64,000 bases of DNA from Sciurus carolinensis (GCF_902686445.1 NC_062213.1:37894741-37958740); one strand, 5' to 3'. Shown: positions 23,996 through 35,580, counted from the stretch's first letter. Made by a program: numbers and translations. Notes: a model not told the origin generated them from the letters alone.

Positions 23996-25365
23996 TTGTT
24001 CTACAGAACATGCACTAAGAAGAAGTGAGATGCTCCACTGTCAGAAGAGTAGGTGCCCATGAAAGTCCCTGTTGAGCCATTAAGCCATGGAAGTGTCAGG
24101 AAGACAGGGAGCATAGGAGCCACCACACCACAATGTAATTCAGACAAACATGAAACTCTAAGTACATTAACTAGTAGAATAGATTGTTGCAGGTTTCTTT
24201 ACTGGGTTAGGAAATACTTGCTTTCACTGAGGTCTATTCTTTTGGAGGGAAAAAAAAAGAACTTTGAGTTAAAATATATTATTCTCCTTTGATCTCTCTA
24301 ATTAAGAGACTGGACACACATATTCTTTCGTTCTTAATGAAAGTTAGTGGTATTCCATTTCTTTCTGTGGTCTGTCTTCTCATAACTTGAAAAACAAAAG
24401 AATATTTTTTATAAGATCATCAAGGGTGAAACAGGATTTCACAAGAAGAAAGATCACTGGAAAAACAAACTTTTAAAAGAGGACAGATCGTTTTCTATTC
24501 ATTTTGCTTTCCTCATCCTCAGACTCCACCAAATAAACTGAACAAATACAGCAATTGCTCTGCCCCACCAAAAAGTCTGGATATGTTTCAAGATTGGCTT
24601 ACGAAGGACAATATACTTAACTGAAAAAATATAAAGACAAAGTCAACCACATCAATTCATCACCGTCTCAGAACTCATTATTCAGAACAGGTAGCCAATA
24701 ATCACTCAGTGGAGACCCAGATCAACAGGAATGCAAAGATTCAAGGGCCAAACAGTAAATCTCTTTCTGCTTTTCTCCTCTGCTCCCTGGAAGCTAAGTC
24801 TTGCTGAGTAGCTGGCCAGGTATTCACATACTTGGTGACTTGGAGGAGGCTGGGAGACTTGGCAAAGGAGCGTGCGCATGCACACACACACACCTCACTT
24901 CTTTCCTCTATGGTTCCCTGAAACAGGCTCTTCTGCTTCACTTGGAATAGCAAACTTTCAAGTTCTAGAATAAAGCTGAAGATGTTTATGTGAAATTATG
25001 CCATTTTTCTAGTATTCAATAGGCAGGTGGCTGTTGAGACTTGGTTTGTAAGACTCGGTTTACAAGTCGAAATCAATGGATGAGAGAAGGATTTGTGAGA
25101 ACTTTGAGCAGTGGACAATGGGGTCGATGGAGTGGTAAAGAGGCCCCATCTTAGGGAAGAGGAAGAGACCAAAATAACAGCAGCAAGGGCAGCCAGCAAT
25201 GGGAAGCAGCAGCTCCTGGAGCCTAGGTGAGCAGAAACCAGAGATGGAACTACAAAAGAAATCACAAGAAGGTGGAACGAACAGAGAAAGACAAAGTACT
25301 TTCTTACTGAGAATGGAAAAGTCACATACCCCCACCCCTCCCCAGACATTTTTGGTGGGTTTTTT
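23996..25365. other. Unique sequence, nothing recognised
   Basis: About 1.4 kb with a short CA run near 24,881-24,892. No repeat or exon recognised. Confidence 0.4.
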
Positions 25366-25369
25366 AAAC

Positions 25370-25462
25370 TTTTCTTTTTTCTTTTTGTTGGTGCTGGGGA
25401 TCAACCCCAGGGCCTCTGCATGCTAGAAAAGCAGCACCACCACTGAGCCGGGTGCCTGGCCC
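25370..25462 (-). repeat. ID-like SINE, antisense
   Basis: After a T-rich tail: GGTGCTGGGGATCAACCCCA, GGGCCTCTGCATGCTAG and CACCACTGAGCC, the complement of an ID monomer. A T/G-rich stretch follows to about 25,512. Confidence 0.8.
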
Positions 25463-25719
25463 TTGCCTGTGTTTAGTTTTGGTTTGTTTTTTTTGTTTTT
25501 TTTTTTTTTCTTCTTTCCCAACCTCTTTGAAAAGGTGTTTGGATATGGAAATGCTATCTTGTGAATTTGTAAGAAAACCTATTATTCTTTCCCAGTGACA
25601 ATGCATTTGAATTGAGGCATAAGTGGCTCCTTGGGTAGTATTGAAGTAGATGGGGTTTGGCTATTACAGGGTTTGGCTATTTTTATCTCCTGCCCTGTGA
25701 AGCTTTGAAGTTAGAGCAG

Positions 25720-25865
25720 AAGTAAAAACAGGCTGTGTGTACTCAGACCAGGTCCAAATCCTGGCTCCACCACTTAATAGTATGACCTGGGAAAGGTCCC
25801 AAATGACTCTTAATTAACCCTCAGTTTTCTCATCTATATAATGGGAATAATAATCTGCCAGATCC
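25720..25865 (+). repeat. MIR SINE
   Basis: CAAATCCTGGCTCCACCACT, TATGACCTGGG, CCTCAGTTTTCTCATCTATA and ATAATGGGAATAATAAT match the sense MIR core. Confidence 0.85.
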
Positions 25866-26224
25866 ATAATCCCTTGGCAACAATTCTGAAATACAAAGGG
25901 CTCTGAAAACAAACAGATCATTTTTAAAGTTAGATGGACATTCATTTGATGGAAAAACTTGACCTCAATTCTTATGAGATTTTATATAGTTTTTTTACTT
26001 ATCCCAGTAATCCTGACCATTCACATGTTTGCTGAGAAACATTAACATGACTGACTGATGATGGATACTGCCCCAGACCTTGCTGGGGGCTGTTATGAAA
26101 AATACAATCTAGGCATAGATTTTTTTTTTAACAATATAAATAATTCTGGATTCTGAAACATTCCTGCATTTGGATGACATCTGCATAAGGGATTGGGGAC
26201 CTGTAGTTTGGAGGTTGAAAGAAC

Positions 26225-26312
26225 TAGTGAGAGAATGTGTGTGAAGTGCTTGTAATAATGCCTGACATTTTGTAAATGCTCAGGAAATATGAACTATAAT
26301 TTATTACCTAAA
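26225..26312 (+). repeat. MIR 3' fragment
   Basis: TGAAGTGCTTGTAATAATGC, CTGACATTTTGTAAATGCTC and a diverged AATAT end recall the MIR 3' end. Confidence 0.5.
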
Positions 26313-26322
26313 AACACTGAAA

Positions 26323-26500
26323 TAGCTGGCACGCATCTATAATTCCAGTTACTCGGGAGGCTGAGGGTGGAGGATTACAGCTTCAGCAATGTAGCAAGAC
26401 CCTGTATCAAATTTAAAAAGGAATAGGGGATTGGGAATGCAGCTCAGTGGCAAGTGCCCCTGGGTTTAGTCCCCAGTATAAAATAAAATAAAATATAAAA
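26323..26500 (+). repeat. MEN-type B1-ID dimeric SINE
   Basis: GGCACGCATCTATAATTCCA, a GGAGGCTGAGGGTGGAGGAT box and GGGAATGCAGCTCAGTGGC, then a TTTAGTCCCCAGTA B-box end and an AAAAT tail. Internally shortened. Confidence 0.85.
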
Positions 26501-26504
26501 GCAT

Positions 26505-26670
26505 TAGAATACTTCAAATTGATGGATATGCCAATTACCCTAATCTTTCCTAATCTGATCATTATACATTACATACATATATTGAAATATCACATTGTAC
26601 CCCATAAATATACACAATTATGTGTCCATTCAAAATTTTAAATATTTTTTAAAAGATTAAAAATGTTCAA
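26505..26670 (+). repeat. Ancient L1 3' UTR fragment
   Basis: TTGATGGATATGCCAATTAC, CATATATTGAAATATCACAT and TTGTACCCCATAAATATACA follow the L1MA/MB-type 3' end in sense orientation. Confidence 0.6.
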
Positions 26671-27892
26671 GTTAGTATGGTTCTGTCCTTGTCATTCTGG
26701 AATCTGCCCACGAGAAACACTGGGCTCTGAAGCTCTGACTCTCCTACCATGGGCCCTGCCACCCCAAGAGCTCACAATTTGAAGAAAAGGAACTTCTCTG
26801 GTAGGAAGGTTATACATCGTGTTTCTTCCCCAGGGAGACCCAGAGCCCAAGGCCAAGGAAGAAGTTCCAAGTGCCAGCACCTAGAATGACCAGGGTAAAG
26901 AATGGAAGGTATGACATGGGATATACTCTCTCCAAAGGTGGCCTGGCATGATGGCAGAAGGCTCCCCTTTGCAGTCGGGGAGACCTCAGCCCTCGCTCTG
27001 CCCTCCCCTATGCTGGGAATCGGTGCGTCTCAGTCTGTGTATGACATGGGCTATCACTACCACCTGGAAGTTTCATCCTGATGGTAAGTGCTTGGAGTAG
27101 GGCCTGGTACATAGAAGGTGCTCACAGGTGAATTCAGAGAGACACCTGCACACACCATGCACACTGAATGCCAAAGAAAATGGAGGTGACTACCAACTGC
27201 AGATCTGCCGGGCCCTGCATGGACCAGGGCTCTCCTGAGCAAAGGCCAAAGCCTTACATTTCTGACAAAATTGAAGCTCAGAGACCAAATAGAAGGGCTC
27301 CATATGAAGACTTACAAGCACAGCGGCAGGACTGAGCCTTGCTTCTTCCTGTTCCCGCAGGGTGGTCACCCTGTGCCATCACTGGGGACTTCTGATTCAA
27401 TAGGACAAGCATGCATAAGGTCAGGTTGGGGAATTCCAAGGTGATGTGTGGATACATAGAGAGTCAAAAAGGCTCATTCACACCCTGAATCCAGTTCTTG
27501 GCCAGACTACCAAGTCCTAGTTTGACTCCTACCTTTATAAAAGGAATAATTTTAAAGTGTACCTAGGAGAAGAAGGGGTTGTTTTCTGCCATTCAAAGCA
27601 AATCCTTTCATAAAGGAGACCTTTCACCCAAATTATCACCTTGTCCTCATATGCCCGAATCATCACCGAGAACAAAAAGCAAACAGCTATTCATTACAGA
27701 GGTGGCCTTGAGCGTAACCCCAGCTAATTTGTGGTTTTCTGCAGTTGGAGACTTTGACCTACATAATCACCTTTTCTTTCAGATGTGAGCTATTCGACTT
27801 GAGAAATGCCAGGTGTGAGACCTCACCAGCCCCCAGGTGTTCCCAAGCACCAGTCCTTTCCTCTCCTGCCCATGCTGAAGTTGAGGGTCCCC
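26671..27892. other. Unique sequence, nothing recognised
   Basis: About 1.2 kb without a recognised repeat. Frames at 26,692-26,880, 27,057-27,242 and 27,579-27,788 show no domain. Confidence 0.4.
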
Positions 27893-28410
27893 TGTATTAG
27901 TTGGGGTTCTCCAGAGAAACAAAACCAGTAGAAAGTATATACTAAGAAAGGGATTTATTACAAGATTGGCTCCCGTGATCACAGAGGCTGAACAGACGAG
28001 CAGAGGTAGAGAGAGCCAGAGAAGCCAGTAGTGTGGTTTAGTCCAAGAATCTGGAGGCCTCAGAACCAGGAGAACCAGCAGTTCTGGACCCGGAGTCCCG
28101 GTAGGGCTGCTAGTGCAGCTCCCAAAGGTCAAAGGCCAATGAACCTGGAGTCTGCTGTGCAAGGCCAGCTACAGGAAGAACATGTCCCATAGCAGAAGGA
28201 AGAGCCAGAGAGAGAGAGAGAGAGAACAGTTCCCTCTTCTACTTTCCACCAGCAGATTGGATGGTGCTGTCCGCAATGAGGATGGGTCTAGCCCACTCAG
28301 CCCACTGACCCACAGCCAATCCCCTCCAGAAACATCCTCACAGAAGTAATGATGCTTCACCAGGTCTCTGGGTATTCCTCTATCAAGCTAAGCTGACACC
28401 CCAAATTAGC
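27893..28410 (-). mobile_element. MLT2-type ERVL solo LTR, antisense
   Basis: TGTATTAGTTGGGGTTCTCC, AGAGAAACAAAACCAGTAG, GGGATTTATTACAAGATTGG, CTCCAGAAACATCCTCACAG and CAAGCTAAGCTGACACC run in the antisense MLT2 order. A (GA)n stretch near 28,206-28,226 is internal. No retroviral gene is attached. Confidence 0.85.
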
Positions 28411-28417
28411 TATCTGT

Positions 28418-28836
28418 TTTGGTTAGGTTTGCATTGCTGTAACCAAAATACCCAACAGGAACAACTTAGAGGAGGAGAAGTTTATCTGCGGCTCACGATT
28501 TCAGATGTCTCAGTCCAGAGATAGCTGAGTCCATTACTCTGGGCCCAAAGTGAGGTAGCATGTCATGGCAGAAGGGTCCAGCAGGGGAAAGCTGCTCAGC
28601 TCATGGTGGAATCAGGAAGCAGGAGGAGGACAGGAGCCTCAGAGGTCCTTCCAGGGTACACCCCCAGTGACCACCTCCTCCAGTCATGCCCCACCTGCCT
28701 ACAGTTACCACTCAGTTCTTTCAAACTAGGAAGGACTGATTAGGTCACAGCTCTCACGATGCAATCACTTTACCTCTGAACATTCCTGCATTAGCACAGG
28801 AGTTTTGGGGGACACCTCATATCCAAACCACAACAC
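28418..28836 (-). mobile_element. MaLR-type solo LTR, antisense
   Basis: GTTTGCATTGCTGTAACCAA, GGAGAAGTTTATCTGCGGCT, GTGACCACCTCCTCCAGTCA, a GCAATCACTTTACCTCTGAA segment and an end in ATCCAAACCACAACA. It lies next to the MLT2 LTR but belongs to a different family, so the two do not form a provirus. Confidence 0.75.
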
Positions 28837-29808
28837 CCTTTTTTTCACCTTACCGTGGTGCTCAGATGTTCCACCCCTCTTTCCAAGTGAATCACAGCAG
28901 ATTCTAGGACATACCTCCTCAATGCTGGCCCCACGCAGCAAGGAGAGGCGCCCTGGTCCATGCTTTGAGTGATGGCTCTCCACAAACTCCCTCTCCTTCC
29001 TTCAGAGCAGGATGGCTCAGAGGCAGACCCACTACAGGGTAAGGCAGTCACACAAGGTGGGCCAGAGAATGAACACGGGGGAGAGAAAAGGAATTTTTTT
29101 TAGAAATAATTTTGCCATCTAATTAATTTTTAAAGCATCAAAGTATAAAACAAATATCTATACATCCATATTGAAATGCAAATAAACAAATAAAAACCAA
29201 TGTGAGAGAAAAGACAGCACTTCTTTATGTAAGAATTCCAGTGCATAAATGTAGAAAGAATTAAGAGAATAGAATATCACTAGTAAAATACTACAATAAT
29301 CATTGCTGCAGGCAAGCTCCACCAATGGATGCTAAAATTCGTGGGTGAAAGTTAGAAGAGAAGCAGGATATTTGCATAGTCTCAAAAGCATTTTTCTCAT
29401 TGTGCTTATTAATTACAAAGGGAAAAATAGTGACTTTAATGGTGAAGAAATCCCCATCATCATTGTAATTTAGTAATCAAGATTAGCACTGATATATGCA
29501 CTGCCCAGATAGTTTTCACTGAGAAGGGCATTCTTGTCAAAAATGCATGACTCCAAAGTACTTATGAGAAAATATTAGACGAGCACAAATTGAAGGGCAT
29601 TCTATAAAATATCTGAGCAGTAATCTTGAAAAGAGTCAAAGTTGTGATAGACAAGAGAAGGCTGCAACAAATTGGAGCTGATGAAGGAGACATGACGACT
29701 GAGGCTCTGGAGTGGATATAAGATCAGGTAAAGGGCATTAGGGGAATACTGGTGAAATCTGAGCAAGATCAGTAGTAGTACTGTGCTCATGTGAATTTCT
29801 GAATTGTA
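28837..29808. other. Unique sequence, nothing recognised
   Basis: AT-rich from 29,090 on. No repeat family or exon recognised. Confidence 0.4.
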
Positions 29809-29809
29809 A

Positions 29810-29945
29810 TCATTGTACTGTGGTAATGCAAGAGGTTAAACTCAGGGAAAGTTAGGTGAAACAGTTAGGGAACCCCTTTGTGTTATTTTTTAAACTTTTC
29901 TGCAAGTCTAAAATTGTGTCAAAATAAAAGAATTTAAAAAAATAG
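29810..29945 (+). repeat. Ancient L1 3' end
   Basis: ATTGTACTGTGGTAATGCAA and CTTTTCTGCAAGTCTAAAAT, then TGTGTCAAAATAAAAGAATT and A's, match a sense L1M 3' terminus. Confidence 0.6.
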
Positions 29946-29952
29946 ACATCAA

Positions 29953-30154
29953 GCCAGGCACGGTGGCACACACCTGTAATCCCAGTGGCTCAGGAGGCAG
30001 AGGCAGGAAGATCAAAGCCAGCCTCAGCAACTTAGCAAGGACCTAAGTAACTCAGTGAGACCCTGTCTCTAAATAAAATATCTAAAAGGACTAGGAAGGT
30101 GACTCAGCCACTAAGTGCCCCTGGATTCAATCCCTGGTACCAAAAAAAAAAAAA
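29953..30154 (+). repeat. MEN-type B1-ID dimeric SINE
   Basis: GCCAGGCACGGTGGCACACA, the CAGAGGCAGGAAGATC box, the TAAATAAAATATC linker and a diverged ID half ending in TTCAATCCCTGGTACC with an A tail. It inserted directly after the L1 3' end. Confidence 0.92.
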
Positions 30155-30624
30155 GTCTTCCTCGTATTAGTTGAAAAAGTTGCTGTTGTTTCTTTTGTGA
30201 TTTCCTCACTGCGGTTGGGGAATGGGAAGATGAACTCCAGAATCATTTAGGGCTCACGGCCTCTGAAACCAACTTTGGGCAAATTGGGTTTTGATCCCTC
30301 AAAAGTCATCAGTCAATTCTATTCCTCACTTCAAGCCTGTTCATCTTTCCTTGAAAGTTGAAAGAACTTAGAAACACCTGGAAATTCATCATTGAACCTT
30401 CTTCCAGGATGGTTCTGAGGGCTTGGGTGTGGTCTATGGTATCAGAGGACAGTTCCACCAGAACAGGTCACTCGCTTTCACTTTAACTCCAGGTATAGCA
30501 TGCAGTGCTTGGGGGCAAGGTCATTTCCTTAGGATAATAATAGAACCAATCTTGTTGGTTATAAGAATTAGATAAGCTAGTACTTGTTACATCAAGGGTG
30601 CACCTTGTAGGTATTGTGCTAAGT
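30155..30624. other. Unique sequence, nothing recognised
   Basis: No repeat or exon recognised. Confidence 0.4.
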
Positions 30625-30930
30625 AAAATAAAGGTACAGAAGGACAAATATCCTGATTCCACTTATACAAGTGGAATCTCTAATAGGCAAATTCATAGCA
30701 GCAGAAAGTAGGGGGTAAGCAGGGTCTGGAGGGAGAAGGGAATGGGGAGTTTTTGTTTAATGGGTAGAATTTTAGTTTGGGATCATGAAAAAGTTCTGGA
30801 GATGGTGGTGATGGTCGCACAATGCTGAGAATATGCTTAGTGCTACTGAATTCGTTCTGAAAAATGGCTAACATGGTAAATTTGAAGTTATGTGTATTGT
30901 ACCACAAAAAAATACCAAAAATTTTTTTTA
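30625..30930 (+). repeat. Ancient L1 3' UTR
   Basis: ATTCCACTTATACAAGTGGA, CAAATTCATAGCAGCAGAAA, GGGGAGTTTTTGTTTAATGG, GAAAAAGTTCTGGAGATGG and TATGTGTATTGTACCACAA follow the L1MA/MB 3' UTR in order, ending in A's. Confidence 0.8.
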
Positions 30931-31837
30931 GTTAAAAGAATTGAATAAGTTTATAAGAAGCTCTTTTATAAATCACTTGGCCATGGTAGATACTGAAATA
31001 TTCTTGGCTTCCTTTTTCACTAAAGTTTTACAACTATTATGTGTTGCTTGATGTGAATTTTGGCTGTGGTAGCTACATATGATTTCCTATGATTAACCAT
31101 ATTCTTAAACCCATAATGTCCTGGTTTCAACATTTGTTTTTTGCTATATGCAACATTAAGACTGAATTACCAGTTTTCAGAAAATACTGAACACAAATGT
31201 CCTATGAAAGCATTTCTGTTTCATATAACTGATGAAAGAGATGTTTGCCACTGCCCTAGGGACCTGGCCAGGGCTCTAGGTGTGCTGTCGCAAATATGCT
31301 TGCAACTATGCTCCAGTTTCATAGGTTGATTAACTTGCGTTCCTCCTCCAATCTGTCAAATCACTGTACCCCTCTCCCACCACCACTGACACGGATGCCA
31401 CCACCCCTACCGCTTCCAGCTAGGGACATCTGAGCCACGTAGGCAGTTAATTTCATAAATTCAGACCGAGGCCCACAGCTGTGTTGCAGTGTAACCAGTG
31501 GCCAAACTTGAAGACCACTCTTATACTTAGCACCGACATGATATCTTACTGCTGCTGACTGCGTGGCCAAACTCTGCTACTGTGCTGACTCTCAGCTGGC
31601 ATTTCATCGCCCTCATCGCTCAGCCCTGGATTTTGTGTCGAGGCTCCCAGCTGCACCGTAAGACATCAATGCTTCGCCTCTTGTTAAATGAGGCTTACGT
31701 GGAGGATGCTGGCCTTAGATGCTGGGGTGAGAGGTGGTCTTGCAAAATCTTTTTTATGGTTTTCCATGATGTAATATTGTATTTTTCTACAATTTAGCTT
31801 TGGTTTTCATTACATAATCCCTGCTGCTGTAATGAAT
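30931..31837. other. Unique sequence, nothing recognised
   Basis: No repeat or exon recognised. A frame at 31,141-31,329 has no domain. Confidence 0.4.
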
Positions 31838-31953
31838 TCTGATTCTTTTTTTTTTCTTTTTTTGCAGTGCTGGGGATTTGAACCTAGGGCCTTGTGCTTG
31901 TGAGGCAATCACTGTACCAACTGAGCCATATCCCCAGCCCTCTGATTCTTTTT
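31838..31953 (-). repeat. ID-like SINE, antisense, with target-site duplication
   Basis: TCTGATTCTTTTT at 31,838-31,850 recurs exactly at 31,941-31,953. The insert reads GTGCTGGGGATTTGAACCTA, GGGCCTTGTGCTTGTGAGGC and ACTGAGCCATATCCCCAGCC. Confidence 0.93.
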
Positions 31954-32278
31954 CTACAACATCTTTCCATACTATTGAAGACAAAGGGGAGCTACAGCTG
32001 CTTTCACTCCAGAACACTACCTCCTACCCTCCTCCCCCTCCGCCACCAGGCTTGCTGATCTTGTGAAAGATCAGTCTCACATTTTGCTACAATTTTCTGG
32101 GAGGGGATGGGAGTGGCAGAGCATGAAAATGCTTGACTTTTACACAAAGAGTAGTAGATTCCAGGATGATTCCAAACTTGCAATTTGGTAAAACACCAGC
32201 CATCTTTCCTCAACCAAACTCTGGTTGCCTCACTAATCTGTCAAAGTTTACAAGTCTGTGTCCTTTACCTTAAGATCA
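31954..32278. other. Unique sequence, nothing recognised
   Basis: No repeat or exon recognised. Confidence 0.4.
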
Positions 32279-32470
32279 AGGTTGCCAGGTAAAAAATGGA
32301 AGATTCCCAGTTAAATGCAAATTGCTGATAAACAATGATTACGTTTTTTAGTATAAGTATGCCCCAAATATTGCATTGGAACATACTTATGCTAAAAAAT
32401 TATTTTTTTGCTTAAAATTCCAAATCAACTGGGCATCCATTATTTTTACTTGCTAAACGTGGCAACCCTA
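32279..32470. mobile_element. Palindromic MITE-like DNA element
   Basis: The left arm starts GTTGCCAGGTAAAAAATGGA and contains TTTTTTAGTATAAGTATGCC. The right arm contains the complements in reverse order (ACATACTTATGCTAAAAAAT, then CAACTGGGCATCC) and ends TGGCAACCCTA. The whole element folds into one long imperfect hairpin. It matches a dispersed mammalian palindromic DNA transposon (possibly MER53); the name is unsure. Confidence 0.75.
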
Positions 32471-32724
32471 CCTGAGATCAGACTCTCGCCATTGTCCTAT
32501 CCTCTGGGTCTGTCCTGGTGGAGCTCCAAAAATGCATTCTGCCAAGAAGCCTGGGACAGAAGGAGACAAAGGAAGAATCTTAATCACATTTGACTTCTGT
32601 TCTTATCTAGTCCCAAGTGTTACAGATATGCATTAAGTTCATAAATAAGTGAAAGCCTTTCAATTGGACAACTGGATTTTCATCTTTATTCTAAAACTGT
32701 AGCAAGATGGAACTCTATTGAGAG

Positions 32725-32876
32725 GAAGGAGAGTGGGTAGGTTACTTATCCCAGGTAAGTGACCATGGCAAAGCACTGTCCCTTTAGTCTCTGATTCTCC
32801 ATTGAAAATTTTGAAGGATTAGACCAAATGACATCTAAGGTCACTTTCAGGGCTAAAAATTATACGATTCTACATT
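32725..32876 (+). repeat. Possible MIR fragment
   Basis: GGTTACTTATCCCAGG and CCAAATGACATCTAAGGTCA, then TTTCAGGGCTAAAAATTATA, recall the 3' half of a MIR. Confidence 0.4.
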
Positions 32877-33044
32877 CAAAAGGTCTGAAACTTTCAAGGT
32901 GTATTATTGAACATCGCACTATCAGATGAAAAAAATGTAAACATTAGGGTTTTTTAAATTTATGCTGAAAATTTTTAATAAGTTGCTTACCAAGATTAAA
33001 ATGATCTTGGGTAAAGGCAGATGTTCAACAGAAGTTTTTGCTTG

Positions 33045-33169
33045 CTTTTTATCTTTTCTTTTTCTTTCTTTTCTTTTTTTTTTTTTTTTGGGTGCTAGAG
33101 ATTGAACTAACCCAGGGCCTTGTACATGCATGCTAGGCAAGTGCTCTACCACTGAATTATGCCTTCAGC

Positions 33170-33171
<2 letters not shown>
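33045..33171 (-). repeat. ID-like SINE, antisense
   Basis: A long T/C-rich tail is followed by GGGTGCTAGAGATTGAACTA, CCCAGGGCCTTGTACATGCA, GCAAGTGCTCTACCACTGAA and a CCTTCAGCCC end. Confidence 0.88.
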
Positions 33172-33172
<1 letters not shown>

Positions 33173-33256
<84 letters not shown>

Positions 33257-33372
33257 AGGGCCTTACTATGTTGCTCAGGCTGGTCTCAACTCCTGGGTTC
33301 AAGTGTTCCACCTCAAATTTCAAAGTACCTGGGACTCCAAGGTATACACCACCACACCCAGCCAGAAACATT
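33173..33372 (-). repeat. B1-like SINE, antisense, with (TA)n(T)n tail
   Basis: (TA)n at 33,173-33,219 and T at 33,220-33,252 are the extended A tail read from the other strand. Then TACTATGTTGCTCAGGCTGG, TCTCAACTCCTGGGTTCAAG and CACCACACCCAGCC, the complement of a B1/Alu-like monomer. The ID to the left abuts the tail. Confidence 0.85.
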
Positions 33373-33719
33373 CTTAATCCAGGTCCAATATACATACAAA
33401 GGATGAAAGGCTCTTCGGTGAGCACACCTGCTCATTCTTTTCAAGTGATTCAACAAACATCAATGGCCTGGCCCACCCCACACCTCCACTTATGTTTTTC
33501 TGGCTTCCAAATCTCCATGTCCACATTTCATTTCTAACCTGAGGTCCAGAACACAATCTCCAACTCCCTACTAGTATATCTAAAATAAATTTCCTATTAT
33601 TTTCATCCTACAACCTGCTCTTGCTTTCCTTAAGCTTGGTTAATAGTTTTATTAGCCACCATCATAATTAGCACAAGCTAGAAATCCACTTGGAGTTAAT
33701 GGGTTACCAAGTCTACTCT
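33373..33719. other. Unique sequence, nothing recognised
   Basis: No repeat or exon recognised. Confidence 0.4.
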
Positions 33720-34385
33720 TGCTACGTATCTCTTGAATCTATGTCCCTGTATCTATTCCAAGGCCAAGGTTCAAGGTCTCTCATCTGGATTGTTACAGTC
33801 TTCTTTCTTTCCCTCATCCACACAGAGACAGAGTGGAAGTTCTGAAACACAGCTCTGATCATCCCAATCCCTGTTTATAATGGCCCTCACTGCCTGGGGA
33901 AGGAAGTCCAAACTCCTTCACGTGATTTCTGACCACAGCTGTTTACTCCAATCTCATGTCCTTCCAAACTGTAACACCCAACAACCCATCATTTCCCCAG
34001 TCCAGTGTCTCCTTCTAAGCTTGCCTATACTGATCCTTTTATAGAGATATCACTCCCTCCCTCATTTTCTCCTACTGGTGACTTCTTGCTCATCCTCTCA
34101 AGACACTCGTTCAAGTGTCTTGGGCAATCTTCTCTGACTAGTCCCCTGCCTCACTCCACCCCAAACAGATTTAAAGACTTCCCCTGGAATGCCTCAGCAC
34201 ACAGGTTATAACTTAATTATACCACCAACTCTTTGCATTACAATTATGGAGTTTTCATCTGCTTCCTGGACTGAACTACTAGCACTTCAAAGACGAGTTC
34301 ATGGTTTACTTGATTTTGCATCTGCAAGACCCTAGCAAAGGGCCTGGTGCAAGTTCCATAAACATTCTAAGGAGTGAGGAATGGA
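33720..34385 (+). repeat. L2-like LINE fragment
   Basis: TCTCATCTGGATTGTTACAG, CACAGCTCTGATCATCCC, GAAGTCCAAACTCCTTCACG, AAGTGTCTTGGGCAATCTTC and GGGCCTGGTGCAAGTTCCAT follow the sense order of the 3' region of an L2-type LINE. No open frame survives. Confidence 0.65.
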
Positions 34386-34404
34386 AAAATGAAATTTAAA
34401 ATGA

Positions 34405-34585
34405 AGTGACATTTAGCATAGGCGTTGTTGTAAATGTTTTATGTCATTTATTTCCTACAACAACCTTATAGAGGAAGATTCTATTATTCCCTCCTTTTTT
34501 ATGGATCAAGAAACCAAGAGTAAGTAACTGTCCAAATTCATGTAGTTAATCAACAATGGAGCCCAACACGGCCTTCGTTCTTCCA
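34405..34585 (-). repeat. MIR SINE, antisense
   Basis: ACAACAACCTTATAGAGGAA, a TTTTTTATGGATCAAGAAAC box, AGTAACTGTCC and CAATGGAGCCCAA are antisense MIR landmarks. Confidence 0.75.
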
Positions 34586-34716
34586 GATTCTTTCCATTCC
34601 CAACTGTGGAAGGGGACTTCATGAGCAGAGGAGAGGTCAAATGAAAAGAGACATTAGGGGACCTATAAGGAGCAGGAATATTCTACAGATTGTATAATCT
34701 GTCTCTCAATGATTAG

Positions 34717-34835
34717 AAACTAGTTAATAGGACTTGGGATATAGCTCAGTTGATAGAGTGCTTGTCTGGCGTGCACAAGGCCCTGGGTTCAATCTCCAAC
34801 ACTGCAAAAAAAAAAAAAAAAAAAAAACTAATTAA
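34717..34835 (+). repeat. ID-like SINE
   Basis: GGACTTGGGATATAGCTCAG, TTGATAGAGTGCTTGTCTGG, CAAGGCCCTGGGTTCAATCT and a run of about 22 A. Flanks AAACTAGTTAATA and AAACTAATTAATA differ by one base and fit a target-site duplication. Confidence 0.92.
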
Positions 34836-35147
34836 TAATGAAATCACATATGAATCCCCTCTAAATTCAAGGCTTCCTGGTTTGGTTTCCTTTACTTTTC
34901 ACATTTTTGTTATAATGAAATATCAGCTACCACCGGAAGAGTGGATAAAATATATGTAGGTGGTTTAAAGAAAATTATACCTGTAACAATTCCCACCCAT
35001 GCTAAGACACAGAACTGCCAGTGCCAACGAGCCCTGCCCCTTGTCTCTCTACCCAACCCCTAGCAGAACCACTCTTCGGACTTCTGTGGTAATTATTTCC
35101 TTGCTTTTGTTTATAGCTTTGCTATAAATCACACACACACACACACA
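34836..35147. other. Unique sequence ending in a CA microsatellite
   Basis: A (CA)n run lies at about 35,129-35,147. Nothing else recognised. Confidence 0.4.
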
Positions 35148-35580
35148 TTTGTATTGTTTCCTATTGCTATAACATATTACCACAAACTTAATGGCCTAAA
35201 TCAACACAAATCTATTATCATACACTTCTGAGGACAAAAAATATAAAATTCACCTGTAGGACTATGATCCTAGAGGCTCTACAAGAAAATCTGTGTCCTT
35301 GTGCTTTCCAGATTCTGTAGGCTACCTACATTCCTTGACTTGAGGACCCTTCCTCCATCTTCAAATCCAGTAGCAAAACATCTCTCCTCTCTGTCCACTC
35401 CCTGTTCTCTTCTGACTCTGCCCTTCCTGCCTCTTTTTAAAAGGACTTTTGGGATTACAATGGGCTCAGTTAGATAATCCAGAATAATCTCTCTGTCTCA
35501 AGACCCTTGACTTAATGAAATTTACAAAGTTCCTTTCACCATGTAAGGTCACTATTCAGCTTATCATGACCTCTAAACAC
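35148..35580 (-). mobile_element. MaLR-like (MLT1-type) LTR, antisense, diverged
   Basis: TTGTATTGTTTCCTATTGCT, ATAACATATTACCACAAACT, CAGTTAGATAATCCAGAATA, TCAAGACCCTTGACTTAATG and CACCATGTAAGGTCAC follow an antisense MLT1-like layout. Confidence 0.6.

Noticed and set aside
33130..33537. 135-codon frame
   Set aside because: Runs through (TA)n, poly-T and an antisense B1, so it is a repeat artefact.
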